NCBI GenBank assembly: GCA_964424355.1
Contig: CAYRIO010000001.1
Location: 310,001 to 374,000, forward strand
Source: CAZEHS01 sp964424355
Lineage (GTDB): Bacteria; Bacillota; Clostridia; Peptostreptococcales; Acidaminobacteraceae
Length of the DNA stretch: 64,000 bases
Direction of reading: 5' to 3'
The notes below the pieces were generated by a model. It had not been told where the DNA came from and made no database searches. It saw only the letters and a program-made list of their open reading frames with translations. Of the stretch, positions 14,474 to 23,975 are shown piece after piece. The translations under genes were made by a program, and so were the position numbers. Positions within the stretch are counted from its first letter, which is position 1, and every line of letters starts with the position of its first letter.

Positions 14474-15559
14474 GTGAAAAAAGGGGGAGTTGTTACGGAT
14501 ATTCTTGAATTGTTGCGTAAAACAATTGAATCTAAAGCCTCAGATCTGCACATCGCCGTGGGGATTCCTCCGCTTTTAAGGATTGATGGCAATCTGGTTC
14601 CAATGGATGAAGCCAGTTTGATTCCACAGGATACATATGATATTTTGACTCAGATTCTTGATGAAGCCCAGTTGAGCACATTGGCAGTGAAGGGTGAATT
14701 CGACTTTTCGTTTTCAAAACCCGGCTTGGGACGTTTTCGGATCAATGCGTACCGACAGCGGGGAAGCTTCAGTATGGCTTTGCGGGTCCTTTCTACAGGG
14801 ATTCCATCCATTGACGAATTGGGGTTGCCTTCTCTTACGAAAGATCTGGCTATGAAGCCCCGGGGATTGATTTTGGTGACCGGCCCTACGGGCAGCGGAA
14901 AATCGACCACGTTGGCTGCCATTGTCAATTATATCAACCAGAACAAGAGCTGCCACATCATGACCCTTGAGGATCCCATTGAATACCTGCACCGCCATAA
15001 TAAAAGCATGGTGAATCAGCGTGAAATCGGAAGTGATTCCGCCACTTTTGCCGATGCCCTTCGGGCAGCGCTCCGTCAGGATCCGGATGTGATCCTGGTA
15101 GGTGAGATGCGGGATTTGGAAACGATATCCACTGCCATCACCGCAGCTGAAACCGGGCATCTGGTGCTGTCGACCCTGCACACCATTGGGGCTGTCAAGA
15201 CCATCGACCGGATCATCGATGTTTTCCCCACGCATCAACAATCCCAGGTGCGGTTACAGCTTTCAACAGTGCTGGAAGGCGTCATATCCCAACAGCTGCT
15301 TCCTAGAGCCAACAACCAGGGGCGTGTTGCAGCCATTGAAATGATGGTTTCCACCCCGGCTATTCGTAACCTTATCCGTGAAGCTAAAACCTATCAGATA
15401 CAGTCCCTGATTCAGACCGGCGGAAAGTTCGGCATGAAAACCATGGATGCCGCCCTTTATGACCTTGTCATTAAAGGAACCATCCGGGATGAAATAGCCC
15501 TGGATCACTGTGTGGATAGGGAGTATATGGAACGGATGCTGGGTGAGCCCATCATGTAG
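14474..15559 (+). CDS. pilT: Type IV pilus retraction ATPase PilT
   Basis: 361 residues. SKASDLHIAVGIPPLLRIDG is the PilT N-terminal signature, followed by Walker A GPTGSGKSTT near residue 137, the Asp box MTLEDPIEY, Walker B ILVGEMRD, the His box GHLVLSTLHT and AAIEMMVSTPAIRNLIRE (the AIRNLIRE motif needed for retraction). The presence of PilT means these pili are likely retractable (twitching or DNA uptake). The start is doubtful. GTG 14474 is the last conventional start before the conserved TDILELL, but a purine-rich site (GGGGGAG, 14483-14489) lies after it and would fit a non-canonical ATT at 14501. The gene follows pilB by seven bases. Confidence 0.93.
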   Translation: MKKGGVVTDILELLRKTIESKASDLHIAVGIPPLLRIDGNLVPMDEASLIPQDTYDILTQILDEAQLSTLAVKGEFDFSFSKPGLGRFRINAYRQRGSFSMALRVLSTGIPSIDELGLPSLTKDLAMKPRGLILVTGPTGSGKSTTLAAIVNYINQNKSCHIMTLEDPIEYLHRHNKSMVNQREIGSDSATFADALRAALRQDPDVILVGEMRDLETISTAITAAETGHLVLSTLHTIGAVKTIDRIIDVFPTHQQSQVRLQLSTVLEGVISQQLLPRANNQGRVAAIEMMVSTPAIRNLIREAKTYQIQSLIQTGGKFGMKTMDAALYDLVIKGTIRDEIALDHCVDREYMERMLGEPIM

Positions 15560-15622
15560 CAGTGCTGTTTACTTAGATGCAACATAAAAATAAGAATCTG
15601 ATAACCTACAAAAGGTGAAAAT

Positions 15623-16834
15623 ATGCCAGTTTATAAGTATAGAGCACTCACAGAAAACGGATTGAAGATCGATGGCGTCCGAAACTTTAACACCAAGGAC
15701 GAAGCTTTGGCCTATTTGCGGCAGAATAACCAGTTTCCCATCAATATAGAAGAACTGGTTGAAGGGGGCCGCACAATCAATGTGGTCAACATTTTCAGCA
15801 AAGTCAAAACAAAAGATATCGCGATTTTTTGCCGGCAATTCTATACCATGATCAATGCAGGGGTGATCATCCTTAACAGTCTGGATATCCTCAGACACCA
15901 AACGCAAAATAAGATCCTCCGCCATGCGGTTGGCGAAATGTACGAAAGTGTGCAGAAAGGGATGACACTTTCTGAAGCCATGCAGGTGCACCACAATATT
16001 TTTCCGGATCTTTTGATCAATATGGTGGCGGCCGGTGAAGTTAGCGGAACCTTGGATGTTGTCATGAGCCGTATGGCCACCCATTACGAAAAGGAACATA
16101 AGATCAATGCCAAAGTGACGGGGGCGATGATTTACCCGGCATTTCTGGGGGCGATTGCCCTGGGAATGATATTTTTTCTTTTGATTTTTGTTTTGCCAAC
16201 CTTTCAAACCGTTTTTGAACAAAGCGGCGTTGTGCTTCCACTTCCGACTCGAATACTTCTCGGGCTCAGCGCTTTTCTCAACCAGTATTTTTTATATATC
16301 GTACTGGGGTGTGGTTTGATTGGTTATTTCACTGTCCGTTATGTCAAATCGGATGATGGCACCCTGATTACGGATCAACTCAAGCTCAATACACCCATTC
16401 TGAAGACGTTGTTTATCATGATCTATACCTCCCGTTTCACCCGAACACTCTCAACGCTGTTGGCCAGTGGAACGCCTTTGATTAAAGCACTGGAATCCGT
16501 AGCAGGGGTTATTGGAAATAAAGTAGTTAAAAATGCACTGACAATGGCGATTGAGGATGTAAAAAAAGGTGTGAGTCTATCCGTTCCAATTCGCAACATG
16601 GGGATTTTTCCGCCGATGGTATACTACATGATTAGCATCGGTGAAGAATCAGGAAGCTTGGATGAGATCATGGAAAAAACGGCTGCTTACTACGATGACG
16701 AGTTGGAATCCACCATTGCGGCGATGCTGTCCTTGTTAGAACCGTTATTCATCCTGATTATGGCTGTATTTGTCGGTGGCATTGTGGCCTCTATCATGCT
16801 CCCCGTTTTCGAAATGTCTAGTACGATGGGTTAA
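15623..16834 (+). CDS. pilC: Type IV pilus inner-membrane platform protein PilC
   Basis: 403 residues with two GspF domains. Each has the pattern FCRQFYTMINAGVIILNSLDIL...LSEAM and, in the second, FTRTLSTLLASGTPLIKALE...GVSLSVPI, with YMISIGEESGSLDEIMEK. Three transmembrane segments lie near residues 165-195, 215-235 and 370-395. PilC couples the PilB/PilT motors to pilin assembly. AAGGTGAAA precedes ATG 15623. The gap to pilT is 63 nt. Confidence 0.95.
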   Translation: MPVYKYRALTENGLKIDGVRNFNTKDEALAYLRQNNQFPINIEELVEGGRTINVVNIFSKVKTKDIAIFCRQFYTMINAGVIILNSLDILRHQTQNKILRHAVGEMYESVQKGMTLSEAMQVHHNIFPDLLINMVAAGEVSGTLDVVMSRMATHYEKEHKINAKVTGAMIYPAFLGAIALGMIFFLLIFVLPTFQTVFEQSGVVLPLPTRILLGLSAFLNQYFLYIVLGCGLIGYFTVRYVKSDDGTLITDQLKLNTPILKTLFIMIYTSRFTRTLSTLLASGTPLIKALESVAGVIGNKVVKNALTMAIEDVKKGVSLSVPIRNMGIFPPMVYYMISIGEESGSLDEIMEKTAAYYDDELESTIAAMLSLLEPLFILIMAVFVGGIVASIMLPVFEMSSTMG

Positions 16835-16842
16835 CATTAGTA

Positions 16843-16858
16843 ATAAGCATTTGCTTAT
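16843..16858 (+). repeat. Small hairpin between pilC and pilA
   Basis: ATAAGCA and TGCTTAT form a 7-bp stem with a 2-nt loop right after the pilC stop. No T-run follows, so it is more likely a processing or stability element than a terminator. Confidence 0.4.
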
Positions 16859-16907
16859 ATACATTCGGATAATTCCGAAAAAAACAAAAACAACAGGAGG
16901 AAACAAC

Positions 16908-17318
16908 ATGCAACGAATTTTCAAGCATTCAAAAAACAAAAGGGGTTTTACTCTCATTGAATTGATTGTTGTTATGGCCATCATTGCAATTTTGGCTGCT
17001 ATCATGCTTCCACGTTTTCAGGAAATGAAGGACAAAGCTACAATTAACGCAGATGCAGCAACCGCTGCTCAGATTGCCAATGCGGCTCGGATCCAAGAGG
17101 TTGAAAGTGGAACCACGGTTGCGGGTGCTACGTCCAATTTGACTGATGCAAGTTTGAAGACTGCGGAAGCTGAATCCCATGTAGCAGCCAAAGACTACGT
17201 GATTTCAGGAGGTGGGTCAAGTACTTATAAAGTTACATGGACTCCGGATACCGCATCCAATAAGATTGAACAGGTAGCTGAGGAAAACAAGAAATTCGAA
17301 CTTGATATCACTAAGTGA
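16908..17318 (+). CDS. pilA: Major type IV pilin PilA
   Basis: 136 residues. The prepilin leader MQRIFKHSKNKRG is cleaved before FTLIELIVVMAIIAILAAIMLPRF, with Glu at mature position 5, a textbook class III signal. The globular part is short (about 95 residues), Ala/Thr/Ser-rich and without cysteines, so no disulfide-bounded loop. A strong AACAGGAGG at 16892-16900 sets ATG 16908; upstream in-frame starts belong to the pilC reading region. It lies in the middle of the operon, flanked by hairpins that may raise its mRNA level. It is the best candidate for the main pilus subunit. Confidence 0.94.
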   Translation: MQRIFKHSKNKRGFTLIELIVVMAIIAILAAIMLPRFQEMKDKATINADAATAAQIANAARIQEVESGTTVAGATSNLTDASLKTAEAESHVAAKDYVISGGGSSTYKVTWTPDTASNKIEQVAEENKKFELDITK

Positions 17319-17610
17319 TGCTAATAATCTGCAACACCGATTTATTGTAGGCAATTTACGCATTATTTAACGAATTAATCTGAAGACTTTCTAAAAAATG
17401 ATGCCAACCAGTGCGAACCAGCTTAACAACAGATAGCAATCCTGTGTTGAGCTGGTCTCACTGGTGGTCTCTTCTGTTTAAACCATACCTCACAAACTTC
17501 GAAAGAACCAATGCACGTACCGCGCATGCTCACATAGACATCTGGTGTTTCAACAAGGGTACCGTTCACCTGCGTTCTCATACAACAATTTTAATAAGGA
17601 GAAGAAACTG
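17319..17610. other. 292-bp gap between pilA and pilM
   Basis: No supportable gene. It holds a long imperfect hairpin (17404-17467) and the pilM ribosome-binding site. I see no clear promoter or T-run. Confidence 0.6.
17404..17467 (+). repeat. Long hairpin downstream of pilA
   Basis: CCAACCAGTGCGAACCAGCT and its near-complement AGCTGGTCTCACTGGTGG enclose a further AACAACAG/CTGTGTT pairing, giving a stem of about 25 pairs with few mismatches. No T-run follows directly. Such a structure at the 3' end of an abundant pilin message can protect it from exonucleases or partially attenuate downstream pilM expression. Confidence 0.7.
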
Positions 17611-18648
17611 ATGCGATCCAATAACCACGTTTCTTTCGAATGGGGCTCGAAAAACATCAAAATCCTGTCTGCTTCAAGAAAGTCAGGCGCCGTTTGTATT
17701 GAAAAAGCACTGGTTGTTCCCATGCCTGCGGATTCATACACGGATGGTAAAATCACCAATATCGGGAAAGTGGTAGATGCGTTGAGCAATGCTCTGATAC
17801 AGAACCAGATCAAACATCTCAATGCCGTTGTTACACTGAACAGCACCGGTATTATCGCCAGGGAAATCCTTCTGCCGGTGGTTAAGCCTGCTGAACTGGA
17901 CCGAATGGTTCAGTATGAATCACAGCGCTTTCTCCCCGCCGATGCGGGCCTGTACATTATCCAGTATCGAATCCTGGAGAAAATTGAAGAGAATGGTGTT
18001 ACCAAACAAAAGGTAACAGTAGCAGCCATGCCTCGGGATATCGTTGCGGGCAGCCATGAGGTTCTAAAAACCCTGAAGCTGAATTCTACGGCCCTGGATA
18101 TCAACAGCAATGGGCTGGGCCGCCTCATCCGGCCTGGTGCTGTATTAAACGGCAGTGATGAAATCACAGAGGATTCCATCGCATTTTTTGATATCGGCCA
18201 TAAATACATATCCGTTAATATCTTCACGAACGGTATCCTTCGATTCAGCCGGATCATGGAAGGTGGAGGCGCTGAGTTGAATGAATCCCTTATGGAAAGG
18301 CATGATTTTTCTGAGACTGAGGCTGAGGAGACAAAGCATCAGATCGTAGATATCAACGATCAGAGCCCTGTTTCAAACACAATCCTAGGTGTCATCGAAG
18401 CATGGCAGAATAAAATTCAACGGATTTTTCAGTTTTATGAAAGCCGAAACGGCGGACGCGTGACTCAAGCCTATCTTTATGGGGGAACGGCAGCCTTAGG
18501 CGGTATTTCTGAGGCCATGGGCACAGCACTGAACATTCCGATCTGTGTAGTGGGATCGGTTAAAGGGCTGACCATGAGTGATAAGGCTATGGAAAATCAA
18601 TGTCATTTATTTTTGAATACCGCTGGCATCCTAGCGGCGAACAGGTAG
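17611..18648 (+). CDS. pilM: Pilus assembly protein PilM
   Basis: 345 residues with the actin-like fold of PilM/FtsA relatives: SFEWGSKNIKILSA (phosphate 1 strand), AVVTLNSTGIIAREILLPVVKPAELDRMVQYESQRFLP (SHS2-type insertion), AFFDIGHKYISVNIFTNGILRFSR (phosphate 2) and AYLYGGTAALGGISEAM (adenosine motif). PilM is cytoplasmic and binds the N-terminal tail of PilN to build the alignment complex. AATAAGGAG (17593-17601) sets ATG 17611. The next gene begins nine bases after the stop. Confidence 0.9.
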   Translation: MRSNNHVSFEWGSKNIKILSASRKSGAVCIEKALVVPMPADSYTDGKITNIGKVVDALSNALIQNQIKHLNAVVTLNSTGIIAREILLPVVKPAELDRMVQYESQRFLPADAGLYIIQYRILEKIEENGVTKQKVTVAAMPRDIVAGSHEVLKTLKLNSTALDINSNGLGRLIRPGAVLNGSDEITEDSIAFFDIGHKYISVNIFTNGILRFSRIMEGGGAELNESLMERHDFSETEAEETKHQIVDINDQSPVSNTILGVIEAWQNKIQRIFQFYESRNGGRVTQAYLYGGTAALGGISEAMGTALNIPICVVGSVKGLTMSDKAMENQCHLFLNTAGILAANR

Positions 18649-18657
18649 GTATCTGCA

Positions 18658-19248
18658 ATGATAAATTATCCGGGAAAACGCACCTCCAATGAAATGAACT
18701 TCTTCAAACCGTATCTGGCGAAAGATAAAAGTGGTCAGGACTATTCTAAGGTTGTGATAACAACCGTTGCAGGAATAACAGCCGCCATTCTGCTTTTTTA
18801 TGGCATCACTTCAGCGGATATTTATTTGGTGAACCGAGATACCAAGGCGATGAATGCCATCATGACAGAAAAAGTATTTGCACAAAAGATCACGCACTTC
18901 AATGAAGTCAAACGAAAGCTGGACGCTCTGGGACAATATGACGCTGTCGTTGGAAAACTCAACAGTGATATCGGCTCAACCTATATCATCAGCTCAGAAT
19001 ATCTGGATGCCATCAATAAAACCCTGCCACAGGATTCATTTCTTCAGGCCTATCGTGTTCGCGACGGGGCCGTTGAAATACAGGGGGTTACCGCAAACCG
19101 TACAGCCATTGCTGAGTGCGAACATAACCTGATCCAATCGAATCTGTTCAGCAAGGTGTTCGTTACCAACATCGGCCAGCAGGCAGGCACCACAAACTAT
19201 TTGTTCATGGTGAAATGCATAAGCAAAGGGTGGGTGGAGAAAAAATGA
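18658..19248 (+). CDS. pilN: Pilus assembly protein PilN
   Basis: 196 residues: a short cytoplasmic tail containing NEMNFFKPYL, an analogue of the PilM-binding INLLP-type motif, one transmembrane segment (VVITTVAGITAAILLFYGITSADIYL), a coiled region and a ferredoxin-like extracytoplasmic domain (LPQDSFLQAYRVRDGAVEIQGVTANRTAIAECEHNL). Length and position between pilM and pilO define it. The stop overlaps the next start as ATGA. Confidence 0.85.
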   Translation: MINYPGKRTSNEMNFFKPYLAKDKSGQDYSKVVITTVAGITAAILLFYGITSADIYLVNRDTKAMNAIMTEKVFAQKITHFNEVKRKLDALGQYDAVVGKLNSDIGSTYIISSEYLDAINKTLPQDSFLQAYRVRDGAVEIQGVTANRTAIAECEHNLIQSNLFSKVFVTNIGQQAGTTNYLFMVKCISKGWVEKK

Positions 19249-20501
19249 AACTAAGTACACGGGAAAAACTCATGGTAACCATATTGGGAGTTGCGGCCCT
19301 GACATATGGCGCAGCGACTTATTTGGTTGGCCCTCAATATGACCGCACTTTGGCGGCCCATGCAACGCGAGCAGAAACAAAGCAAAAGCTTAGCGAGTAT
19401 CAGCAGATGGTTGATCCGAACAATCCGGTGTTTTTTGAGTATAAAAAAATGGATAACAAAGTGAAGGATGTTTCAGCCCTGTTTTTTCCTGAACTCAAGC
19501 AGGATAAGATCATCACGGTGCTTGAAAGCTGTTTTATAAGCGCGGGTGTCACCCCCAAGACAATAGATTTCAAAGACGGTACGGAAACCGCTGTCAATCC
19601 AACGGATACCCAATCAGTGGCGGTTACCCAGCCAATGATTACCCAGCTGAATCAGATCAAAGATGGGTATAACGGAAAGGTTGCCCAAGCGCCTGCTGTA
19701 GATCCCAATGCAGCCGCCCCGGCCCCCGTGGACCCCACACAAAACGCCAAACCGGTCCAGCTGAAAGCCACCATTATCTTTGAATCTTCCTATGAAGCGG
19801 TCTCCAAGTTCATCATGGCACTGGAGGGATATCCGCGCCGGATAGTCATTAATAATGTTGAATCCATTGCAGGGACCACCGGTGGTCTCAGCACGACCGT
19901 TGAGATCACATTTATGGCTATTCCCAAGCTCCACGATCAGGACGGCGATTTCAATGAGTGGCTTCTCGCCAATGTATACGGGAAAAGCAACCCCTTTACA
20001 CCGTTCAGCGGCTATGTTGCTCCCAGTATGCCTTCGGTAGCTACACCGGTCGCGGCTGCTGCCTCCTCAACTGCTGTTAAATCAGATATATTCATGCTGC
20101 TTAGTTCTGCCCATGCGGATACCACATCGGTTTTAGTAGGACGGAGTACGGACAAAACCCGGAATACCTATGTCTATGCTGATGGACCCGGCTTTGAGAA
20201 TGTGATTTGTGAATTCACCGAAGCAGATGGCCGTTACTTCTACAAATACCGCACCCAGAACGATAGCTACCCCAAAAATTATCAGGAGTCCGTAGAATTC
20301 AAACCCGTGGGTTCATCCATTGGGCTGGATATCTTCAGCAGCAAGCGCGTGGTATCCGATGATAAATGCGGCGCAAACATAACCTTGATCAACAAGACAA
20401 AGCGGAATCTGGTCGTTACAATCAGGAAAGATGACGCGAAAATGCCCCGGGCTAAAATCGTTCAGAAAACTGGAGCGATTGAAATCCGCCAAGAGCAATA
20501 G
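19245..20501 (+). CDS. pilO: Pilus assembly protein PilO with C-terminal extension
   Basis: 418 residues, about twice the usual PilO. A transmembrane segment (LMVTILGVAALTYGAATYLVG) and coiled coil (RAETKQKLSEYQQMV) lead to a PilO-type ferredoxin fold (FFPELKQDKIITVLESCFISAGV ... ATIIFESSYEAVSKFIMALEGYPRRIVINNVE). A Pro/Ala-rich linker and hydrophobic stretch follow (about 255-300), then an extra domain of about 130 residues (LVGRSTDKTRNTYVYADGPGFENVICEF...). I do not recognise the extra domain; it could stand in for PilP, which is not otherwise present. It overlaps pilN by four bases. Confidence 0.83.
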   Translation: MKLSTREKLMVTILGVAALTYGAATYLVGPQYDRTLAAHATRAETKQKLSEYQQMVDPNNPVFFEYKKMDNKVKDVSALFFPELKQDKIITVLESCFISAGVTPKTIDFKDGTETAVNPTDTQSVAVTQPMITQLNQIKDGYNGKVAQAPAVDPNAAAPAPVDPTQNAKPVQLKATIIFESSYEAVSKFIMALEGYPRRIVINNVESIAGTTGGLSTTVEITFMAIPKLHDQDGDFNEWLLANVYGKSNPFTPFSGYVAPSMPSVATPVAAAASSTAVKSDIFMLLSSAHADTTSVLVGRSTDKTRNTYVYADGPGFENVICEFTEADGRYFYKYRTQNDSYPKNYQESVEFKPVGSSIGLDIFSSKRVVSDDKCGANITLINKTKRNLVVTIRKDDAKMPRAKIVQKTGAIEIRQEQ

Positions 20502-20518
20502 GGCAGGAGGTGAAAGGG

Positions 20519-21424
20519 TTGGCAGATCGGTTATGGCACAATAAAAAAGGCTACACGCTGATTGAGGTCATGGTGAGTCTGGCAATATTGGGGCTCATCG
20601 TTGTTCCCGTCGCCAACCTTTTTCTGAGCAGTGTGGTCAACAACCGCCACGCTCGGGATGAAATGGAAGCCGGACAACTGGCTCAGGAAGTCATGGAGAG
20701 CCTCAAGAACAATCCCCAAGTGCCGGTATCACAAGGAGCAACAGTCCGTCTGGATCGTTACAGCGGCAGATATTCAGTTCAGATTGTCGCAGCACCTGTG
20801 TCCCATACCATAAGCGGAACGGCTAATACCCCACTGGATATCAGCGGGGAGGACCCTGTAGTTATTCCAAGCGCATCCCCCAGCACTGTCGATTACCAGT
20901 TTAATGGATTTTCTGCGCCGACGTCTCAGGATGCGATATCTTTTAATGGAACCGCCATTGACTACCAGTCTGATGTGTTTCCCGGGCTGAACGATGGCGA
21001 GAGTATCTTGTTGGAAATGGTAGATTCCGATGCGAGTCATAAGAAAATCCGGTTGACTGTGGGTGGCTCACCAGGGAGTCCGTATGAGTACACGCCATCG
21101 ACGGATGGGAGCGGCAATCAGTCGGTTTCCCTTGTAATCAATGACAATACGGCCCTCAATCTTAACTTGACAGCACTCAATAACAGCACCGGCAACGTTG
21201 CGCTGAATGTCATCATTGTTAGAGGACTCCAAGGAGACGGCACCAATTACCCGGATAATATCATTACGGGTACGGCTCACGGCACAGGAGATGTGAAGAT
21301 CATCAAAAATCTGCTGTCAGCGCCAGCAAACACGGATCGCCTGTATGATATTACCGTTCACGTGTTTCGAGTCAGTGATGCAAGGGAATTATCTGTCCTG
21401 CAGAGTTATAAACGTATGAAATAG
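20519..21424 (+). CDS. Minor pilin, PilV-like
   Basis: 301 residues. The leader ends KKG before YTLIEVMVSLAILGLIVVPVANLF, with Glu at mature position 5. The body is Ser/Thr/Asn-rich and beta-prone. AGGAGG (20506-20511) is correctly spaced for TTG 20519; GTG 20510 overlaps the ribosome-binding site itself and is less likely. Minor pilins of the PilV/PilW/PilX set prime assembly and sit at the pilus tip. The PilV label rests on order and on the VxxSLAILGL leader type, so it is tentative. Confidence 0.85.
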   Translation: MADRLWHNKKGYTLIEVMVSLAILGLIVVPVANLFLSSVVNNRHARDEMEAGQLAQEVMESLKNNPQVPVSQGATVRLDRYSGRYSVQIVAAPVSHTISGTANTPLDISGEDPVVIPSASPSTVDYQFNGFSAPTSQDAISFNGTAIDYQSDVFPGLNDGESILLEMVDSDASHKKIRLTVGGSPGSPYEYTPSTDGSGNQSVSLVINDNTALNLNLTALNNSTGNVALNVIIVRGLQGDGTNYPDNIITGTAHGTGDVKIIKNLLSAPANTDRLYDITVHVFRVSDARELSVLQSYKRMK

Positions 21425-21437
21425 AGAGGTGAGAGCT

Positions 21438-23912
21438 GTGATCAGATATACGCGGTGTAAAAGAGGATCATCGTTGGTAATGGTCATGATCACACTGACT
21501 GTCCTGAGCCTGGTGGGGGTAGCGTTGGTATCTACCACACTCTGGGGCTACCGGATGAAGATGTTCGATAACCGGTCGAAAGAGGCACTGTATGTGTCTG
21601 AAGCGGGTTTGGATGAAGCCTATGCCTACCTCGGCAAAGAGGTGGAAAATGCCGTAATCTATAGCCGGGATGTGTACGTGGCCGGACAGTTACATAATAA
21701 CAAGGATGAATGGAGCCTTAAGACCGATACAGAGCTACAGGACCAATTGGATCAGGAGTTTAAAATCGGGTTCAAAAAATATTTCAATGATAGTGGCAAC
21801 ATGGCAACCATCACGAATAATATGATGGACAAAGTACAATTCAGGAATGGTGCAACGCTGGGAGCGAATGCTGTACGGATTGAAAACATGACGGTTACCA
21901 CTTTGCAAAAATTCAATCAGAATGCGGGCAGTCAGAGTGATATGGATACGATGATCCTACAGGTTGTTTCCAATGTGCGCGGCAATTATGACTTGACCCA
22001 TCACGACAGCCCCACGGGCAGCATTGCTCAGACAACCGCGACAGACACCATCACGTGCAATCTTGTTGTAACAGTTCCTCCATATGAGACTCCTTTTCAG
22101 AAGCACTTGGGCCAGTATATGATCCGGCACAACGTGCTTTGGGATTACGCCTTGAACACAGATGGGGATTTCAAGGCGATCAATGCGGATGTCACCGTGA
22201 ACGGAAATGTTTATGCCCGAGGTGTTGGGGTGGACGATTCGGGAAGTCCGCTGGCTGATGATCAGATGGGCGGCATCATAGCAGGGGGGGTAAACCCCTT
22301 GGGAGGCAATGATTCCGGCGAAATTATGATATCGGGATCTGCGGTGACCCAACGGTTTTTGGAAACACGCGACAGCACCAGTGCCAGCCCGGCCCGGATT
22401 CAAGTGGATCAGGACGCCTTGGCGAATTCGATTGTCACCCAAGGTGTCGGCAATGTGGGGAGCCGGATTGCCATTTCGGGCCATGCCTATGTTGAAGACG
22501 ACACTGAAATGGATGCTCAAAAGTCTGTGGTCTCCATTGCCGGTGATTATTACGGCTTTTCCAGAGGGGAAGAATCCACGGCATCTCATGATAAGAGCAG
22601 CAGCATTGTTTTCAACCAGGAGGACTTCGGCGCCTCCGGTTCGCAGTTTACAATCGGCGGGAATACATACATTGCCGGATTGGTATACATCAATCAAGGA
22701 AAGAAATACCATGTGACAGCACAGCCTCTGCATGGTACGGTGAGTGTTTCTGAGGATGATGGGAAATACATTTATAAGCCCCTGACGCCAAGTGATGGTA
22801 CCACTGATTCCTTCACTGTGTCACAGACTCTGGTTGATGATTCTGTCGTACCCGTCACAGTGAGTGTTCTCAAAGGCGCGGTATCAAAGGGGCTGGTTGC
22901 GGAAGCTTATGTAACCGGAGACAGCATGTCGGTGATAGGCAACTATCTAGGCTACAGCCAAACACTGCCGAACGCGCCAGAACCCTATAAGAGCCTGGAT
23001 TCCACCTTCTTTAAAGAGTATATACCGATGACCCTGGTTTATAAGAAAAACGAATTGGACAGCGACGGCGTCACCTTTAAGAATATGTTCTATGATGATA
23101 AGTCAAAGTACGCCCGTTATGCCCAACAGCAAGATGCGGCAGATGGAACGGACATGTTCAATTTAGGAAACAACCGTATTTCCGTGGGCACTCCGGTCTT
23201 CACATTGGGAAACCTGATCAGCAGCAACCATATCAGTGCTCCTATGGGCTCAATCGGTGACGCACTAACAAGCCTGGATAATTTCCAACAAAAATTCCAT
23301 CTGTATTCCGATTATCTGGGCGATGTGAATCTCAGCTCAGGATCTGCCCCGGATGCACTGGCTTCTGGGTGGCTTAAGTCAACATCCTGGAGTACGGTTG
23401 ATTACACGGAGAACAACTCCGGGAAAACGGACCATTTCTATGGCAACAGCAGCGCCACAACCAGTGTCATCATCCAGGGGAAAAATGCCTCAACGGATGT
23501 CAGCAGTCTGATTGCTACCCTCAGTGGATCTTTCAAGATGATTGATGCATCCTCTGCCAATGAACAAAGAGGGATCATTGTTTCCCAGGGACCAGTCTAT
23601 ATTGTTGGAGACCTGTCCTACACAGGACTTATCATTTCGGGTAAGGGAATCACGTCTTTGAATGGTACCCAGACCTTTACCACGGATATTCCGTTCATCC
23701 ACGACCGTTTTTTTAGAGAGCTTCAGATTAATAAAACCAAGTATCTGGCAGGTGTATGCAGCCTTTTTCAGCAACGTGAGGACGAAACCGCACTCACTCA
23801 GGATTTTTCAATTGCTGAGATCTATCAAACTGGAGCAACACCGGAATATGTCGGATCAATGAATGGCATCATCCGCATTACGGAGTGGCAGAAAATCCGC
23901 CATATACAGTAG
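21438..23912 (+). CDS. Giant PilX-like minor pilin
   Basis: 824 residues. The start KRGSSLVMVMITLTVLSLVGVALVSTT is a class III signal of PilX type: the Glu at mature position 5 is missing, as in PilX and GspK proteins. The N-terminal region then has RMKMFDNRSKEALYVSEAGLDEAYAYL. The very long, Gly/Ser/Asn-rich body includes a cadherin-like or Big-type module at about residues 425-475 (LHGTVSVSEDDGKYIYKPL...DSFTV). GAGAGGTGAG (21424-21433) favours GTG 21438 over GTG 21429. The usual PilX has about 150-250 residues, so the extra part is probably a tip adhesin or scaffold. Confidence 0.82.
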   Translation: MIRYTRCKRGSSLVMVMITLTVLSLVGVALVSTTLWGYRMKMFDNRSKEALYVSEAGLDEAYAYLGKEVENAVIYSRDVYVAGQLHNNKDEWSLKTDTELQDQLDQEFKIGFKKYFNDSGNMATITNNMMDKVQFRNGATLGANAVRIENMTVTTLQKFNQNAGSQSDMDTMILQVVSNVRGNYDLTHHDSPTGSIAQTTATDTITCNLVVTVPPYETPFQKHLGQYMIRHNVLWDYALNTDGDFKAINADVTVNGNVYARGVGVDDSGSPLADDQMGGIIAGGVNPLGGNDSGEIMISGSAVTQRFLETRDSTSASPARIQVDQDALANSIVTQGVGNVGSRIAISGHAYVEDDTEMDAQKSVVSIAGDYYGFSRGEESTASHDKSSSIVFNQEDFGASGSQFTIGGNTYIAGLVYINQGKKYHVTAQPLHGTVSVSEDDGKYIYKPLTPSDGTTDSFTVSQTLVDDSVVPVTVSVLKGAVSKGLVAEAYVTGDSMSVIGNYLGYSQTLPNAPEPYKSLDSTFFKEYIPMTLVYKKNELDSDGVTFKNMFYDDKSKYARYAQQQDAADGTDMFNLGNNRISVGTPVFTLGNLISSNHISAPMGSIGDALTSLDNFQQKFHLYSDYLGDVNLSSGSAPDALASGWLKSTSWSTVDYTENNSGKTDHFYGNSSATTSVIIQGKNASTDVSSLIATLSGSFKMIDASSANEQRGIIVSQGPVYIVGDLSYTGLIISGKGITSLNGTQTFTTDIPFIHDRFFRELQINKTKYLAGVCSLFQQREDETALTQDFSIAEIYQTGATPEYVGSMNGIIRITEWQKIRHIQ

Positions 23913-23975
23913 GATTCAAGAACTTCTGGAAGTGGCGCACATTAAATCGGATTCCAATCCAGAAAGGGTGGTGCC

